Shown: positions 25,500 through 35,603, numbered from the stretch's first letter. The stretch: 64,000 bases of DNA from Aequorivita vitellina (GCF_022008365.1 NZ_JAIRBA010000006.1:62001-126000); one strand, 5' to 3'. Translations and numbers: made by a program. Notes: generated by a model not told the origin, from the sequence alone.

Positions 25500-28160
25500 T
25501 TAAAGTTTCCCTAGGTTGGTCCTGCCTAGGATAATATCTTGTTGTTCTTGGTCATCATCGCAATCGTGCAGTTTGCCTTGGGTATAAATAGTGTGCAGCG
25601 TACTTATAATTTTGATGAGTCTTTTTAGTTTTAAATTAGGTTGCTTTTGCTCCATATCGGTTTTGGCAAACAACCAATCTTTGTATGCTTCTTCTAGCTC
25701 AACCATTTCATTTTCTTCACCTTGAGTATCGTAACTTTTTGGATAACCTATCCAACAAATTTTGGCGACAATGTGAGCAGGAAGTTCCTTTTGAATTAAA
25801 TTTTCTAAAAATCTTCTGAAATCAACGTTGCTGTAACGCTCGGTCCACCCCGGTAAAACAATTGATACTCGAAAAGAATATGGGTCAATGCTTTCGCAAC
25901 CTTCACAATTTTCTGTACAAATGGGGAGGAAAGTGTTTTCTGGCGCAGTGTTTTTAGTAACATCGGGACGCAGTAAAATATGCTCAACAACATACATCCC
26001 TTCGTTAAAATCGAGAGTGTTTACAAACTCAACGGTCTTGGTAATCGCTTTTTCGGCAGCCGATTTGCTCGAAAAACTTGAAAGTCTTCGAGCTATAACA
26101 TGATCTTCGTCTTTTGAATCGGGAACATTCGGATTGGTAAGATTAAAATAAAACTTCCCAGCTTTGTTTTTCTTAATAATATAGTTTTCGGCAAATCGTC
26201 CGTAATTTTTTACATCTAAAACTTCTTTATAAAGCAACGCTACATTGTGGTAATGTTTGCTTGAAGAAGATAATATGGTTTTATTGTTATCGCGAATTCG
26301 AAATCGGTATTCAATAATACCATCTGAGTCAATTTCTTCAAAAATCTCTAAGGGGTCGTTGGAAAAATTTCTTCTTAAATAATTCGGGTTACCGCTTAGG
26401 AGCGCAATTCGTTTTTGAAATGCCGAAACATTCTGCGTATCCCACAAATCTTCGGTTTCTTGCTTATAATAATTAAAACTCAGCGGTCGCTCACCGCCAA
26501 TTTTTCCGTATTGTTGCAGGAAACGTTCTTTGGTTTTAATAACAGCAGGGTCAGTATTACTTCCGTAAAGCTGTTTCATTAAAAAAGCATATTCACTAAA
26601 GTTTTCAGCAAAACGCGAGAGTAGGTGGTCGAGTATTTGGTTTCTTCTAGTTACTTTATCGTCGAGATTAGAAAATAAAAGGTCTGATATAGCCTCATCT
26701 GTGGTATAATTTTCTGAAACTAATTCTGAAAGATCTTTTACATTTTCAATAACTTGGGTAAAATAAGTTCTGTCAATTTCGCCGTTGATAGACAGTACAT
26801 TTTTTACATTTTTAATATGTGCGAAATAACTTGCAAAAATTTGATCGAAGAATAACAAATACGCTTTTAGCTGTTTTACCTTGGCACGGTCTGCGGCGGA
26901 AGCAGTACTCTTTACGCCTAATTCACCCACGCCGTAAACTTCGGGAAAGTCGTTTTGGATAGTGCTGTATTCTTCAATACCGGAATAATTTCCAACCGGT
27001 AAGTCTAACGTTTTTTTCTGTGCTGCAACATCTTGAATATTTGTTGCTATTTCATCATAAATGGCTTTTAAATATTCTGAAACCGTGTCTTGGTTAATAT
27101 TTAACGGCAGAAATCCTTTAAAATAACTAAAGGAGCTTTTATCGCAACGCTTAGGCTTTTTACCGGTTGGAACACATAGATTCCATATTTTCTTCGATTG
27201 TGGTTTTTCGTCACACTCATTAATGGTTATATCGCGAATAACGTCAACCCCTTTAATTTTCTGAATTAAATCTATTAAATCTGTCAACCGCACTTCTTTC
27301 CGAAGTTCTGTATTCTTTAATTCATCGTAATCTATAAACCCGTTATTTAACAAAGGACCGTTAAAAATTTCATCGGTTTTATAACCTTTATCGAGCATTT
27401 CTTTTAACGAATAGAAGCGGAGGGAAGGTGAAAGATATTCGTCTATGGTGTACAAAATTTCGGCGTGAACTTTTTCTTCGTCAGCTTCGGGTTTTAGCTC
27501 TACGATGGCACAAATAGCTATCGGGTAGTCTTCAACTTCTTCAATTTGCACAACATCTTCACAAAGATTTCTGTTTGCGTGATAAACTGTTCGCACCTCT
27601 TCTTTTATGCGTTTTATTTCTTTTTTTCTTTTAGCCGCGGTATTAAAAATTTCAATATCGAGCTCATCCAAATCAACCAAAACATCGTACAACCCATTTA
27701 AAATGAATTCTTTTTTATACTTTTCTTTGATTTTAAATGGTTTATAAGAAAGCTTGTTTTCTTTGCAATTGGCAAATACTTTTTTTTCGTGTTTTTTTAA
27801 CCAAGCATTTTTTACGCCGTCGATATCTATAAATAATTTACGGTAATCTAAGGCTGTAACTGGTTTAATAGGTAATGCTTTTTCTGCAGTTAAAAACTGA
27901 TCGTTTAAAAAATTAGGATTGTCCTCTTCAGCCAAAATATCTTCTAACGGTAGTGAAAGCCGAGCCCCCAAATCGGTAATTGCGTAACATAAAATCTCCA
28001 AAGTTGTTATACCCGGGTCGTGTGCGTTGTAATCGGTCCACAAGTCGCTTCCCAACGCCTCGATATATTCTATTCCTTTTTTCCGAAGAAAATCAAAATC
28101 TAGATCATCCAGACTTGCTGTGTTTTTTGCAATGGTGCTATATGTTTTTACGGAAGACAT
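25500..28160 (-). CDS. eCIS baseplate wedge protein (Afp12-type)
   Basis: An 886-residue protein. Near the N-terminus, LWTDYNAHDPGITTLEILCYAITDLGARL is the hallmark of the Afp12/gp6-like baseplate family in Bacteroidota CIS. Large beta-rich insertions follow. The C-terminal part (MYVVEHILLRP; FRVSIVLPGWTERYSNVDFRRFLENLIQKELPAHIVAKICW) is also conserved in this family. With the gpJ-like protein it should form the wedge ring around the spike. In AlgoCIS, large extensions of baseplate proteins form a cage; the size here fits that. Overlaps the upstream gene by 13 bases. Confidence 0.82.
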   Translation of the reverse strand: MSSVKTYSTIAKNTASLDDLDFDFLRKKGIEYIEALGSDLWTDYNAHDPGITTLEILCYAITDLGARLSLPLEDILAEEDNPNFLNDQFLTAEKALPIKPVTALDYRKLFIDIDGVKNAWLKKHEKKVFANCKENKLSYKPFKIKEKYKKEFILNGLYDVLVDLDELDIEIFNTAAKRKKEIKRIKEEVRTVYHANRNLCEDVVQIEEVEDYPIAICAIVELKPEADEEKVHAEILYTIDEYLSPSLRFYSLKEMLDKGYKTDEIFNGPLLNNGFIDYDELKNTELRKEVRLTDLIDLIQKIKGVDVIRDITINECDEKPQSKKIWNLCVPTGKKPKRCDKSSFSYFKGFLPLNINQDTVSEYLKAIYDEIATNIQDVAAQKKTLDLPVGNYSGIEEYSTIQNDFPEVYGVGELGVKSTASAADRAKVKQLKAYLLFFDQIFASYFAHIKNVKNVLSINGEIDRTYFTQVIENVKDLSELVSENYTTDEAISDLLFSNLDDKVTRRNQILDHLLSRFAENFSEYAFLMKQLYGSNTDPAVIKTKERFLQQYGKIGGERPLSFNYYKQETEDLWDTQNVSAFQKRIALLSGNPNYLRRNFSNDPLEIFEEIDSDGIIEYRFRIRDNNKTILSSSSKHYHNVALLYKEVLDVKNYGRFAENYIIKKNKAGKFYFNLTNPNVPDSKDEDHVIARRLSSFSSKSAAEKAITKTVEFVNTLDFNEGMYVVEHILLRPDVTKNTAPENTFLPICTENCEGCESIDPYSFRVSIVLPGWTERYSNVDFRRFLENLIQKELPAHIVAKICWIGYPKSYDTQGEENEMVELEEAYKDWLFAKTDMEQKQPNLKLKRLIKIISTLHTIYTQGKLHDCDDDQEQQDIILGRTNLGKL

Positions 28161-31100
28161 ACAGTTGGGTTTTTAGGAGTTTGTGCATTGCATTTTGATT
28201 GTACTGAGCTTACAAAGTGTTTTTTGGCCGAAACCAAAATTGCTTTTGGGTTAGCAGGTATCACATTTGTTTTTTCGGTATATGGGTCGCTCTCAGAAGT
28301 TCGGTGTTTTACAACTACATCTTCTAAAAAGTCTATGTAGTGTTGATTTTCCAAATATGAAATAAGTTTATTTCGGTGAAATGACACTCCGAAATTGAGT
28401 GCCGACGTATCTGAAAATGCCCAAGGCGAAAGGTATTTTTTAATGTCTTCTTCGAGCTGCTTGGTATAAAAATTTTCGTCAAAACCAACATTAAATTTTA
28501 CGCTAAGCGAAACCTCAACTTCTTCATAATCAGGATTTATAATTTCTGCCGAAACAAAAAATGTGTTTAATTCATTTATATAATCTCTAATTTCGTTTCG
28601 TTTTGCAGTGCTCAACCTGGGCTGAAAAACATCGAAAGCGTTATTGTTTTTAGTGTTTGGGATTACCACAATGGCAACATTTCCGGGTGCGTGGTAATCA
28701 TCATTTTTTGTATGATTGAGACATTTTACTTTATATACTTCAGGGAATTTTTCGAGTATTAAATGCTCATAATCCCATAATGTAATGGCACGATCGCGAT
28801 GACGAATTCGCTCGCTTACACGTCTGTAGTAACTTTCATCGCTTTCCTGTGGATGCCCGCCAAAAGAATTGTAGGGTTGGATCACTTTTTTTATTGAAGA
28901 GTCTCGTTCTGTGAGTTTGCTAATTGTATTCGACGGTAAACCGTTTTCTAAGTGTGAGAGATCGTTTTCTTTATTGTTAAAAGTTGCGGTGATAACTTGT
29001 GCGTGAATATTTATAAATCTGCAAACCGCATCAAAATGTTTGTTGCTTTTTGCTCGTAGCCAAACCATACCCGATGGTAGCAAAGTGTTATTACCTGTGG
29101 CTTCCCGAGGAATTGTAATAGTTACAATTCCGTTTTTTAAAAAATTATCGGTGGTATTGCCCAGCAAATATTCGCTTGAAAGTTCCATCCACGAATTGTT
29201 GGAGAGCACAGCCCACTTTATTTTTTCGTTGGCAGAAAAACTTTCTGTTAACGGATTTTCGGTGCCTTCCAATAACTGAAATAAAAGCTGTACCTGTTGA
29301 AGAGCTTCTGTATTTTCAAGGCCTATATAAAGTTCGCCACCTGCACAGTAAGTTGGCAATAATGTCTCTTCTGTTTGGGCTTGCCCAAATGGATGTTCGT
29401 GAAAAAGCTGTATTTTCTCAAGGTTTTCGGTAGCTGAATTTCCAAATTCTATTTCTTGGGAAGCTGAATAATCCAATACAATTTTTTCAATGATTGGAGT
29501 GTAGGGTTCATTTGGCAACACTGTGTCTTCTTCAGTGGAAAGTGCTAAAGCATAAACTTTTGGGAAAAGTGTATGTAAAAAAGATTGGTTTAAAGACAGT
29601 TTTATAGGGCCGTTTTTTCCAGTTGTATAGTTAGTATTTTCGAGCTTTAGATTGGTTTCAAATACATTCCCGTTTTTTGTAAATAGTGTAAACGCATTCT
29701 GTACGGTGGCGAGATTCTCATTATTTTCAACTGAGACTTTTGTTTTAAAATAATCGTTTCCGGTTACGTAAAGATTTGAACTATTTGTAGTTGGACTAAA
29801 ATTTTTCCCAGCTGGTTTTGCATAGTTGTTAGTTCCTATATTAAAATTGTAATACAGAGTTTTAAAATATAGGTTGGGTGAAAGATTTATATTGTTATCG
29901 TCTCGGCGGTAAGCTATATAGTGGTCTTTAAAGTCGTTTGGCGTATTTAACCAAGAAGCGTTAATTGTAATTTCGTCCCATTTTTTGCCGAATGCTTCGG
30001 GATAATTGATGTAAAATGCCGAGCGTTCCATAGGTTGCGTTCCAAAAGGATAGAAAGGTTTGTTAGGAACGAGATTGCCAAAATCGTTTTTCAATTCTAA
30101 GTTTTCTGCTTCAGAAACAGATACTTTGATAATTGCTTTTTTTACTTTTTTCTGAAGTAATTCGGTGTATAATTGATACCCTTTCTCAAATTCGGGTTGT
30201 TTGGTTTTTAGTAAAAATCGAAATACTGGATGGTCGGTTTTAAAGTTTTCTTGATGAATATCTTTGTTATAGGGAACAATAGCCGCTTCGGTTTTATCAA
30301 TTTTTAGGCTGAGCTGAATTTTTTTATTTCCTATTTCAGAAGTAAAACCATCTACAGATTCAGCAATTGTAAAAGGCCCCAGCCAGCCTTTTTCGCCAGT
30401 AGCATAAACTTCAATAGAATTTATTACTTCCGAAATATTAAAAACTTGAATCGATTTGTCAAGCTTAAAAATCAATTGGACAAGCCTTACGCCCTCTGCC
30501 AAATTTAGCGTTGGAGCCGCTATTGCGAAACCAATTTTTGGTGTGTCTAAGGGTGTATTGGGTTTAAAATGAGTAGGATATCCAAACGGCAACCAATTAG
30601 CATCAGTTTTAAATGGTTCGCCATTGCCATCAGATGAATTTACTACTGCTGCGGCAAACAAACCGTTATTTTCATTTGGATTTAAATTGTTTGTTTTTCT
30701 GTGATGATAAACACTCTTTAAAACCGTTACTTTAGCTTTATTGATTACTACTTCTTTATCAGTAGTATATTGAAGACGATTGCCTGTAGAGTCTTTTCCA
30801 GCTTCCAGTAGCGTGTGTTCATCTACTTTAGAATTTGTAATATTCTTGGCCAATTCAAAAATTAGATGAACACTATCGGCAACCGGAGCTTTTTTATTTA
30901 TTTGAAGTATGCGGTTATAATAAAAATCGAGATGTCTTTTAGCAATGGAATTGAAGCGCTTTTTTGAAATTTCCATCAGTTGTAGGAAGCAAACAAAAAG
31001 TGCCAAATGCGGTGAAAGACTGTTAGAAGTTTCTGCCTCTGCTAGGAATTGTTTAATCTTTTCTTTTTCAACAAAAAAAGACTCCCAATTTCCCGAAGGA

Positions 31101-31285
31101 GTAGTTGCATTGTCGATGTTAAAATAATTCACTTCATTGGCAAAATTATATGCAAATTCCATCCATTCTTCTACTGAAAAATCGTTTAAATTGAGATTTT
31201 CAGGAAGTATATTGCTAATAGTCCTTTGGGTTTGTTCGGTACCCATTTGGTTAATTAAGAATTTATTTTCACAGTCTTTTGCCAT
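28148..31285 (-). CDS. eCIS baseplate gpJ-like protein (Afp11-type)
   Basis: A 1045-residue protein. The baseplate J/gp47-like core lies towards the C-terminus: SFGGHPQESDESYYRRVSERIRHRDRAITLWDYEHLILEKFPEV, then GNVAIVVIPN, and an IYINELNTFF-type segment leading to the DENFYTKQLEEDIKKYLSPWAF wedge motif. The first 750 residues form a long beta-rich extension typical of Bacteroidota CIS. It pairs with the next gene product as a wedge heterodimer in characterised systems. It starts 5 bases after the gp25 stop. Confidence 0.88.
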   Translation of the reverse strand: MAKDCENKFLINQMGTEQTQRTISNILPENLNLNDFSVEEWMEFAYNFANEVNYFNIDNATTPSGNWESFFVEKEKIKQFLAEAETSNSLSPHLALFVCFLQLMEISKKRFNSIAKRHLDFYYNRILQINKKAPVADSVHLIFELAKNITNSKVDEHTLLEAGKDSTGNRLQYTTDKEVVINKAKVTVLKSVYHHRKTNNLNPNENNGLFAAAVVNSSDGNGEPFKTDANWLPFGYPTHFKPNTPLDTPKIGFAIAAPTLNLAEGVRLVQLIFKLDKSIQVFNISEVINSIEVYATGEKGWLGPFTIAESVDGFTSEIGNKKIQLSLKIDKTEAAIVPYNKDIHQENFKTDHPVFRFLLKTKQPEFEKGYQLYTELLQKKVKKAIIKVSVSEAENLELKNDFGNLVPNKPFYPFGTQPMERSAFYINYPEAFGKKWDEITINASWLNTPNDFKDHYIAYRRDDNNINLSPNLYFKTLYYNFNIGTNNYAKPAGKNFSPTTNSSNLYVTGNDYFKTKVSVENNENLATVQNAFTLFTKNGNVFETNLKLENTNYTTGKNGPIKLSLNQSFLHTLFPKVYALALSTEEDTVLPNEPYTPIIEKIVLDYSASQEIEFGNSATENLEKIQLFHEHPFGQAQTEETLLPTYCAGGELYIGLENTEALQQVQLLFQLLEGTENPLTESFSANEKIKWAVLSNNSWMELSSEYLLGNTTDNFLKNGIVTITIPREATGNNTLLPSGMVWLRAKSNKHFDAVCRFINIHAQVITATFNNKENDLSHLENGLPSNTISKLTERDSSIKKVIQPYNSFGGHPQESDESYYRRVSERIRHRDRAITLWDYEHLILEKFPEVYKVKCLNHTKNDDYHAPGNVAIVVIPNTKNNNAFDVFQPRLSTAKRNEIRDYINELNTFFVSAEIINPDYEEVEVSLSVKFNVGFDENFYTKQLEEDIKKYLSPWAFSDTSALNFGVSFHRNKLISYLENQHYIDFLEDVVVKHRTSESDPYTEKTNVIPANPKAILVSAKKHFVSSVQSKCNAQTPKNPTVCLP

Positions 31286-31290
31286 AATTT

Positions 31291-31698
31291 TTAAGCTTCT
31301 GTCCCTTCGTTTTTATAAAATGGAAATACCATATTTGCTCGCGAATTTGTAATTCGGACTATGTATTCAATCTTTATTAGAATTTCGCCGTTTAATTCAT
31401 TAGTTGTATCTAACGTTATGCTTTGAGTGTCAATTCTTGGTTCGTAATAGAGAATTGAGGTTTCTATTAACTCCTTTATATATGTTTTGAGCGTAACATC
31501 TAGGGGTTGGAATAATAACTCTTCCAAATTGCAGCCGTAGTCTGGTCTCATAATCCGTTCGCCCAAGCGTGTAGACAAAAGGATTTCCAAACTTTTATTG
31601 ATGTCTGCAATACCTGCAGTTGTTACCAACTGGTTTGTTTTTTTATCAAAATGCGGTGGGAAACTCCAACCTTCACCTAAAAATGTATCTGTATTCAT
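31291..31698 (-). CDS. gp25-like baseplate protein (Afp9-type)
   Basis: A 135-residue member of the GPW/gp25 family. FLGEGWSFPPHFD at the N-terminus, DINKSLEILLSTRLGERIMRPDYGCNLEELLF in the centre (the EPR/ERxMRPxxG-type motif for sheath-initiator contact) and a C-terminal half ending in basic residues. gp25 joins the wedge to the first sheath ring. In this locus it follows PAAR rather than preceding it as in Afp. The 68 bases before it show no gene. Confidence 0.92.
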   Translation of the reverse strand: MNTDTFLGEGWSFPPHFDKKTNQLVTTAGIADINKSLEILLSTRLGERIMRPDYGCNLEELLFQPLDVTLKTYIKELIETSILYYEPRIDTQSITLDTTNELNGEILIKIEYIVRITNSRANMVFPFYKNEGTEA

Positions 31699-31766
31699 AT
31701 TTTTTAGTGTTTTTCCTATTCTTATTTAATATGCTACCAAGTAATAACTCATAACTCACCATTCCG

Positions 31767-32060
31767 TCATCCACCAATTAGTACTGTAGGTTCACCCATA
31801 ACAATACTGCCGCCATGGGCTGTACTATCACCCATTCGGGCTGCGGGCATTCCGCCAATTAAAACTGTAGATGAACCAACTATAATGGTATCTGGCGGTC
31901 CTGCACAAGTGGCCATGTCGCCAACTTTTGCTGCGGGAAATCCACCTATAAGTACTGTGGGTTCTCCCGGCGGTAAAATGGGTCCGCCCACGTGCGGACT
32001 CCCATTTGGGTTAACCATTGGGCAAACGTGCATATCGTTTATTCTCGCTGCTGGTGGCAT
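31767..32060 (-). CDS. PAAR spike-tip protein (Afp10-type)
   Basis: A 97-residue PAAR-repeat protein that sharpens the spike. Three PTVLIGG/STVLIGG-P/M-AA-K/R repeats are visible. Candidate metal ligands are H11, C13, H23, C52 and H82, close to the set that binds one Zn or Fe in known PAAR tips. There is no C-terminal extension, so it is a plain tip and not an evolved PAAR effector. The stop codon lies in TGGCGGA-type sequence at 31767 with the next start 68 bases on. Confidence 0.93.
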   Translation of the reverse strand: MPPAARINDMHVCPMVNPNGSPHVGGPILPPGEPTVLIGGFPAAKVGDMATCAGPPDTIIVGSSTVLIGGMPAARMGDSTAHGGSIVMGEPTVLIGG

Positions 32061-32083
32061 ATTTTTTATATTTAATTTATAAC

Positions 32084-33829
32084 CTAATTTATTTGAACCA
32101 AAGACCCTTTTATTACGGCGATTGCGCTAGTTGAAACTTCTGCACCTGCACTACCTTCGGCTTTAAATTGGGCATTGGCTTTCACATTAATATTCATAGC
32201 TTCAATATTGCAATCGCCCGTTGCTTTTATGTTGAATTCGTTGCCGCTTTCCAAAGCAATTCCATTATCGTCCATGGTTATAATATTGTTGTTGTCATCT
32301 TCAATTTTAATTACACCGGCATCTTCATCGATAATTACCTTTTTACCGCCGGGAGTTTCAATTGTGACCGACTTTTTTTCATCATTAAAAAGCAATTTCA
32401 TTTCGCTCCGTGTAACAAATCCTTTTTCGTTATTTTCGTCGGAAGCGGTAATAGGTGCTGGCTTTGCGCTGCTGTGAAGCATACCGAGAATTACTGCGTG
32501 ATTTGGGTCATCATTGATAAAACCTACAATAACTTCATCTCCAATTTCGGGACGAAAAAAGGAACCGCGATTTTCTCCTGCGTCTAAAGTTGCTATTCGC
32601 GTCCAAATGCCTTGTTCGTCTTGGTTAATAATGGGTATTTTCACTAAAATTCTATCCTCTCCATCGGGGTCTGCTTCCAATTGCGAAACCACCCCAACTT
32701 GCAATCCACTTACGGCCGGGATAATACCTGAAGCAGGTAATTCTGAAATATCGTAGGTTTCGCTAAACCATTTCGGGTTTATTCCAAATTCGGCATCTAC
32801 AGTCCAATTTCCATCAACAATTTCGTGACGCACGGCATTGATAAAAACTTTTCCATTAAAGCGATCGCCAACGCCTTCTAATTTTATCATAGTTCCTGGT
32901 TTGGCATTTGCAATTCCTTGAAATTTAATTCTGCCTCGTGTTTTTGAAAGTTGCTGAAATAAATTTTTTGAATCGCTCCATTGCTGAAGTTGTGCTGAAT
33001 TATAACTTCCACCGTGCTTTAATTCAAGATTTTCGAGATCCATTACGTCAGCTAATTCGGAAACTGAAATATTTCCGTTTAAAGAAAAATTTGGATTGGC
33101 AGCCGGAGCTTCTACAATTTCCTGTTCTGATGGATTCCATCCAAAAGCAGTGATAGTATTAAATTGATTTCGAGCGTCCATTTCGGCGTCAAAGTCTAGT
33201 AGGGTAGCGCCAAAGGCAACTGTTTCAATTTCATCTTGAGAAAGATCGGGTTTGGCAATGGTAATTTTTCCGTCATCAACCAAACAAATTTGCCCATTAA
33301 ATTGTGCGCGGGTCATTATAAAATCCCAGTCGGAAGTTCGGTATTGTACAATTTCTTTATTGGCAAAACTTGTAGCTGCAACATCGCTTTGCAAATTGTA
33401 TTTTGATATAATTTCTTCAATTATATCACTGTCTGTACTTTCGTAATAGTAATTGCTCTTTCTGCCAATGGTCATTTTAACCGCTTGGTCTCTACATTCA
33501 ACAATTAACACTGAATTGTTTTCCCGAATTTTAATACTGTGTTTAATTATTATGCCTTTAAAAATTGTTTCATTTTCGTTGTGATATCCTGCTTTAATTT
33601 CAATTTCTTTTCCTGGAATAAGTAAGTCTTCATTGCTCAATTCGAAATTTTGTGAAGCTGCTTCACCATCAAAAAACACAAGTTGTGCAAAGGGAATTCG
33701 GTTTATTTCTTTTTCCACCGAAATATTCTTAACTTGATACACTGCCGATAGTTCAACGCCTTCAATCAATATTGTAAAGGTTACCAAATCGGCACTGCGT
33801 GGGGTGTTTATGGTTCTGCTGTTATTCAT
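32084..33829 (-). CDS. VgrG/gp27-gp5-like central spike (Afp8-type)
   Basis: A 581-residue spike. Residues about 1-360 are the gp27-like hub (VTFTILIEGVELSAVYQVKNISVEKEINRIPFA at the start). About 375-455 form the gp5 OB domain (GVVSQLEADPDGEDRILVKIP, GDEVIVGFINDDPNHAVILG). The rest is a beta-prism with short repeats ending KGSLVQIN. A trimer would carry the PAAR tip. No C-terminal toxin domain. Stop and the downstream PAAR start are 23 bases apart; upstream it abuts the LysM gene. Confidence 0.92.
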   Translation of the reverse strand: MNNSRTINTPRSADLVTFTILIEGVELSAVYQVKNISVEKEINRIPFAQLVFFDGEAASQNFELSNEDLLIPGKEIEIKAGYHNENETIFKGIIIKHSIKIRENNSVLIVECRDQAVKMTIGRKSNYYYESTDSDIIEEIISKYNLQSDVAATSFANKEIVQYRTSDWDFIMTRAQFNGQICLVDDGKITIAKPDLSQDEIETVAFGATLLDFDAEMDARNQFNTITAFGWNPSEQEIVEAPAANPNFSLNGNISVSELADVMDLENLELKHGGSYNSAQLQQWSDSKNLFQQLSKTRGRIKFQGIANAKPGTMIKLEGVGDRFNGKVFINAVRHEIVDGNWTVDAEFGINPKWFSETYDISELPASGIIPAVSGLQVGVVSQLEADPDGEDRILVKIPIINQDEQGIWTRIATLDAGENRGSFFRPEIGDEVIVGFINDDPNHAVILGMLHSSAKPAPITASDENNEKGFVTRSEMKLLFNDEKKSVTIETPGGKKVIIDEDAGVIKIEDDNNNIITMDDNGIALESGNEFNIKATGDCNIEAMNINVKANAQFKAEGSAGAEVSTSAIAVIKGSLVQIN

Positions 33830-34516
33830 TTATGACACTTTTTCTATGGGTGGAAATATAATTTCTTGTCCGGGCTTCAACCTTCTAAAATTCACTAAAT
33901 TATTGACGGCTGCCACTTGTAAATAATATTTTGAATCGCCGTAAATTTTAAAAGTCATTAACGGAAGGGTATCTCCTTCTTTTACCATTCGAACATGGGT
34001 TAAATCTGGCGAATTATTGTTTTCCCGCGCAACGCGTAAATTATCTTCTACTATACCTTTAAAACTAGCTGTAACTACGGCTCGTAATGGCACACCTTCG
34101 GAAGAGAAAAGTTTGTATTCAATAGACATTTCGGCCAAAACACCCTTAAAAAGTAAAGTTCCCCAACCAATCATTAAATAATTGGGTTTGTGTTCGTCGC
34201 CGTTATAATCGAATACTATTCTTTTAAATTTTTCAATTTCATCTATAATTCCATCGCCTAGAGTGTTTTTCTTCCCGTCTATAACACCCGTTCTATCAAA
34301 AAGGAACTGCAAGTCTAAATCTTCGGGTAGGGAGCGTAAATATTTGGGTTGGGTGGCACTGGTACCTTGGCCCTGTGCTTCGGTGTATTCTACCTTATAT
34401 TTAAACGTGTATTTTTCTGGATTTAAAAGCGATGTAAATTCACCACTATCTACTTTTTCGGTAAACTTATCGTCTTTAAAAGCAATTATTTTCAGCTTTG
34501 TTAATTCGCCTTTCAT
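33830..34516 (-). CDS. LysM hub/tube-adaptor protein (Afp7-type)
   Basis: A 228-residue protein with an N-terminal CIS tube-like domain (FTSLLNPEKYTFKYKVEYTEAQGQG, DLQFLFDRTGVIDG) and a C-terminal LysM module from about residue 175 (VKEGDTLPLMTFKIYGDSKYYLQVAAVNNL, LKPGQEIIFPP). In phage and CIS such proteins sit between baseplate hub and wedges (gp53/Afp7-like). Its ATG overlaps the stop of the DUF5908 gene by one base (TAATG). Confidence 0.9.
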   Translation of the reverse strand: MKGELTKLKIIAFKDDKFTEKVDSGEFTSLLNPEKYTFKYKVEYTEAQGQGTSATQPKYLRSLPEDLDLQFLFDRTGVIDGKKNTLGDGIIDEIEKFKRIVFDYNGDEHKPNYLMIGWGTLLFKGVLAEMSIEYKLFSSEGVPLRAVVTASFKGIVEDNLRVARENNNSPDLTHVRMVKEGDTLPLMTFKIYGDSKYYLQVAAVNNLVNFRRLKPGQEIIFPPIEKVS

Positions 34517-34677
34517 TATCGTTCTTTTTTTCTAGATTCAATTCGCATTACTTCTTCTACACAAGATTTTAAAATGGTTTCCGCTTTCTTTCCTTTTTGT
34601 TCAGCGAAAGAGACATTGGATTGTTCGGTTCCATTTACATTTATCTTTATATGGAGTTCTTTTATTTCTATAGGCAT
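34516..34677 (-). CDS. DUF5908 small eCIS protein (Afp6-type)
   Basis: A 53-residue gene read directly from the minus strand. It encodes a protein beginning MPIEIKELHIKINV and ending RIESRKKER. This short beta-start, charged helical tail form matches DUF5908, a small protein found between tube and LysM genes in eCIS loci (Afp6 position). Start at 34677 is one base after the upstream stop; the stop at 34516 overlaps the next ATG. Tight coupling on both sides supports a real gene. Its exact place in the particle is not known to me. Confidence 0.85.
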   Translation of the reverse strand: MPIEIKELHIKINVNGTEQSNVSFAEQKGKKAETILKSCVEEVMRIESRKKER

Positions 34678-34678
34678 A

Positions 34679-35119
34679 TCATACAAGTGTAAAATAGTTA
34701 TAGGCTAATTCTATAGTTTCAATCATTACTTTGCTTTCTTCAGCATTAAGTTCAGCGACATTCCATTTTACCGGGTATGCGTGAACTACATTCCAAGTTA
34801 CAAGTGGTTCGTGTTTTTCATTCAGTAACATTACCGTTAGGTCTATGGGTTGAAAATCAAAACTTTCAATGGCATTTTGGCACCATTTTATTAAGTAAGA
34901 ATCGGTTACCATTCCACGTTTTAAAACTAGGTTTGGAAATTTCGACCTCACAGGTAGCTTGTGTTTAAACCGATTTTCACCGCCTTCGGCGAACTCAACA
35001 GTTTCGATATCTACAGATAAACCCATTACAGATTGAAAATGTACGTCTTTGTCCTGACTGGAAATTCCATTGAATTCCACCTTAAAATGAAAACTTACCG
35101 GAGGGTATTCTGCGCCCAT
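34679..35119 (-). CDS. eCIS tube protein 2 / tube initiator (Afp5-type)
   Basis: A 146-residue T4 gp19-family tube protein: PVSFHFKVEFNG, VMGLSVDIETVEFAEGGEN, FPNLVLKRGMV, IDLTVMLLNEKHEPLVTWNVVHAYPVKW. It is more divergent than tube 1 and is coupled to DUF5908, so it probably forms the first hexameric ring(s) on the spike, as Afp5 does. Its start overlaps the stop of tube 1 by one base. Confidence 0.9.
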   Translation of the reverse strand: MGAEYPPVSFHFKVEFNGISSQDKDVHFQSVMGLSVDIETVEFAEGGENRFKHKLPVRSKFPNLVLKRGMVTDSYLIKWCQNAIESFDFQPIDLTVMLLNEKHEPLVTWNVVHAYPVKWNVAELNAEESKVMIETIELAYNYFTLV

Positions 35120-35556
35120 TAATCACCGTTTTGAATAGAAAGTCCTTCGTGGGCAATTTCTAAGGTTTCAATAGCGGTTTCGTTGCCATCGCCTTTTAAG
35201 TCGGTGGATTGCACTTTAATAGGAAAAGCATTTTTTACCTTCCATACAATCACTGGTTCGTGCTCTTCATTTAATAAAGAAATTGTAATGTCCCGACGTT
35301 CAATAGTGTTTAAACTCACTGTGTTCCACCATTGGTAAAACTCATTGTCGTTTTCAAACGAACCTCGTTTTAGCGTTATATTGCTGTATTTCTGCATGCC
35401 CGGCATTTTTATCTTGCTGAATTCTGGGCTAGCACCACTGCGGTACTCTATCAATTCGGTTTCTACGTCGAGTCCGCTAACTTCGGTAAAACCTATATTT
35501 GTTCCTCCCCATTCTACAGAGAAATGAAACTTTACTAAAGGATATGTATTGGCCAT
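35119..35556 (-). CDS. eCIS major inner tube protein (Afp1-type)
   Basis: A 145-residue gp19-family tube protein with the canonical opening YPLVKFHFSVEWGG-NIGFTEVSGLDVETELIEYR, then the KYSNITLKRGSF and ITISLLNEEHEPVIVWKVKNAFPIK motifs. Together with sheath this should be the most abundant product. It is separated from the sheath gene by 92 bases holding a hairpin, which could help set different expression levels. Confidence 0.92.
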   Translation of the reverse strand: MANTYPLVKFHFSVEWGGTNIGFTEVSGLDVETELIEYRSGASPEFSKIKMPGMQKYSNITLKRGSFENDNEFYQWWNTVSLNTIERRDITISLLNEEHEPVIVWKVKNAFPIKVQSTDLKGDGNETAIETLEIAHEGLSIQNGD

Positions 35557-35574
35557 TTTGGTATGTTTTAAATG

Positions 35575-35603
35575 AAACTCTTTATTTTCCCGAAAGAGAG
35601 TTT
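35575..35603 (-). other. Hairpin between sheath and tube genes
   Basis: On the minus strand AAACTC-TC-TTT, a 9-base loop, and AAAGAGTTT form a nine-pair stem with a two-base bulge, about 20-50 bases before the tube ATG. Only TTTCATTT follows, so it is a weak terminator at best; an RNA processing or stability element is an alternative. Confidence 0.35.
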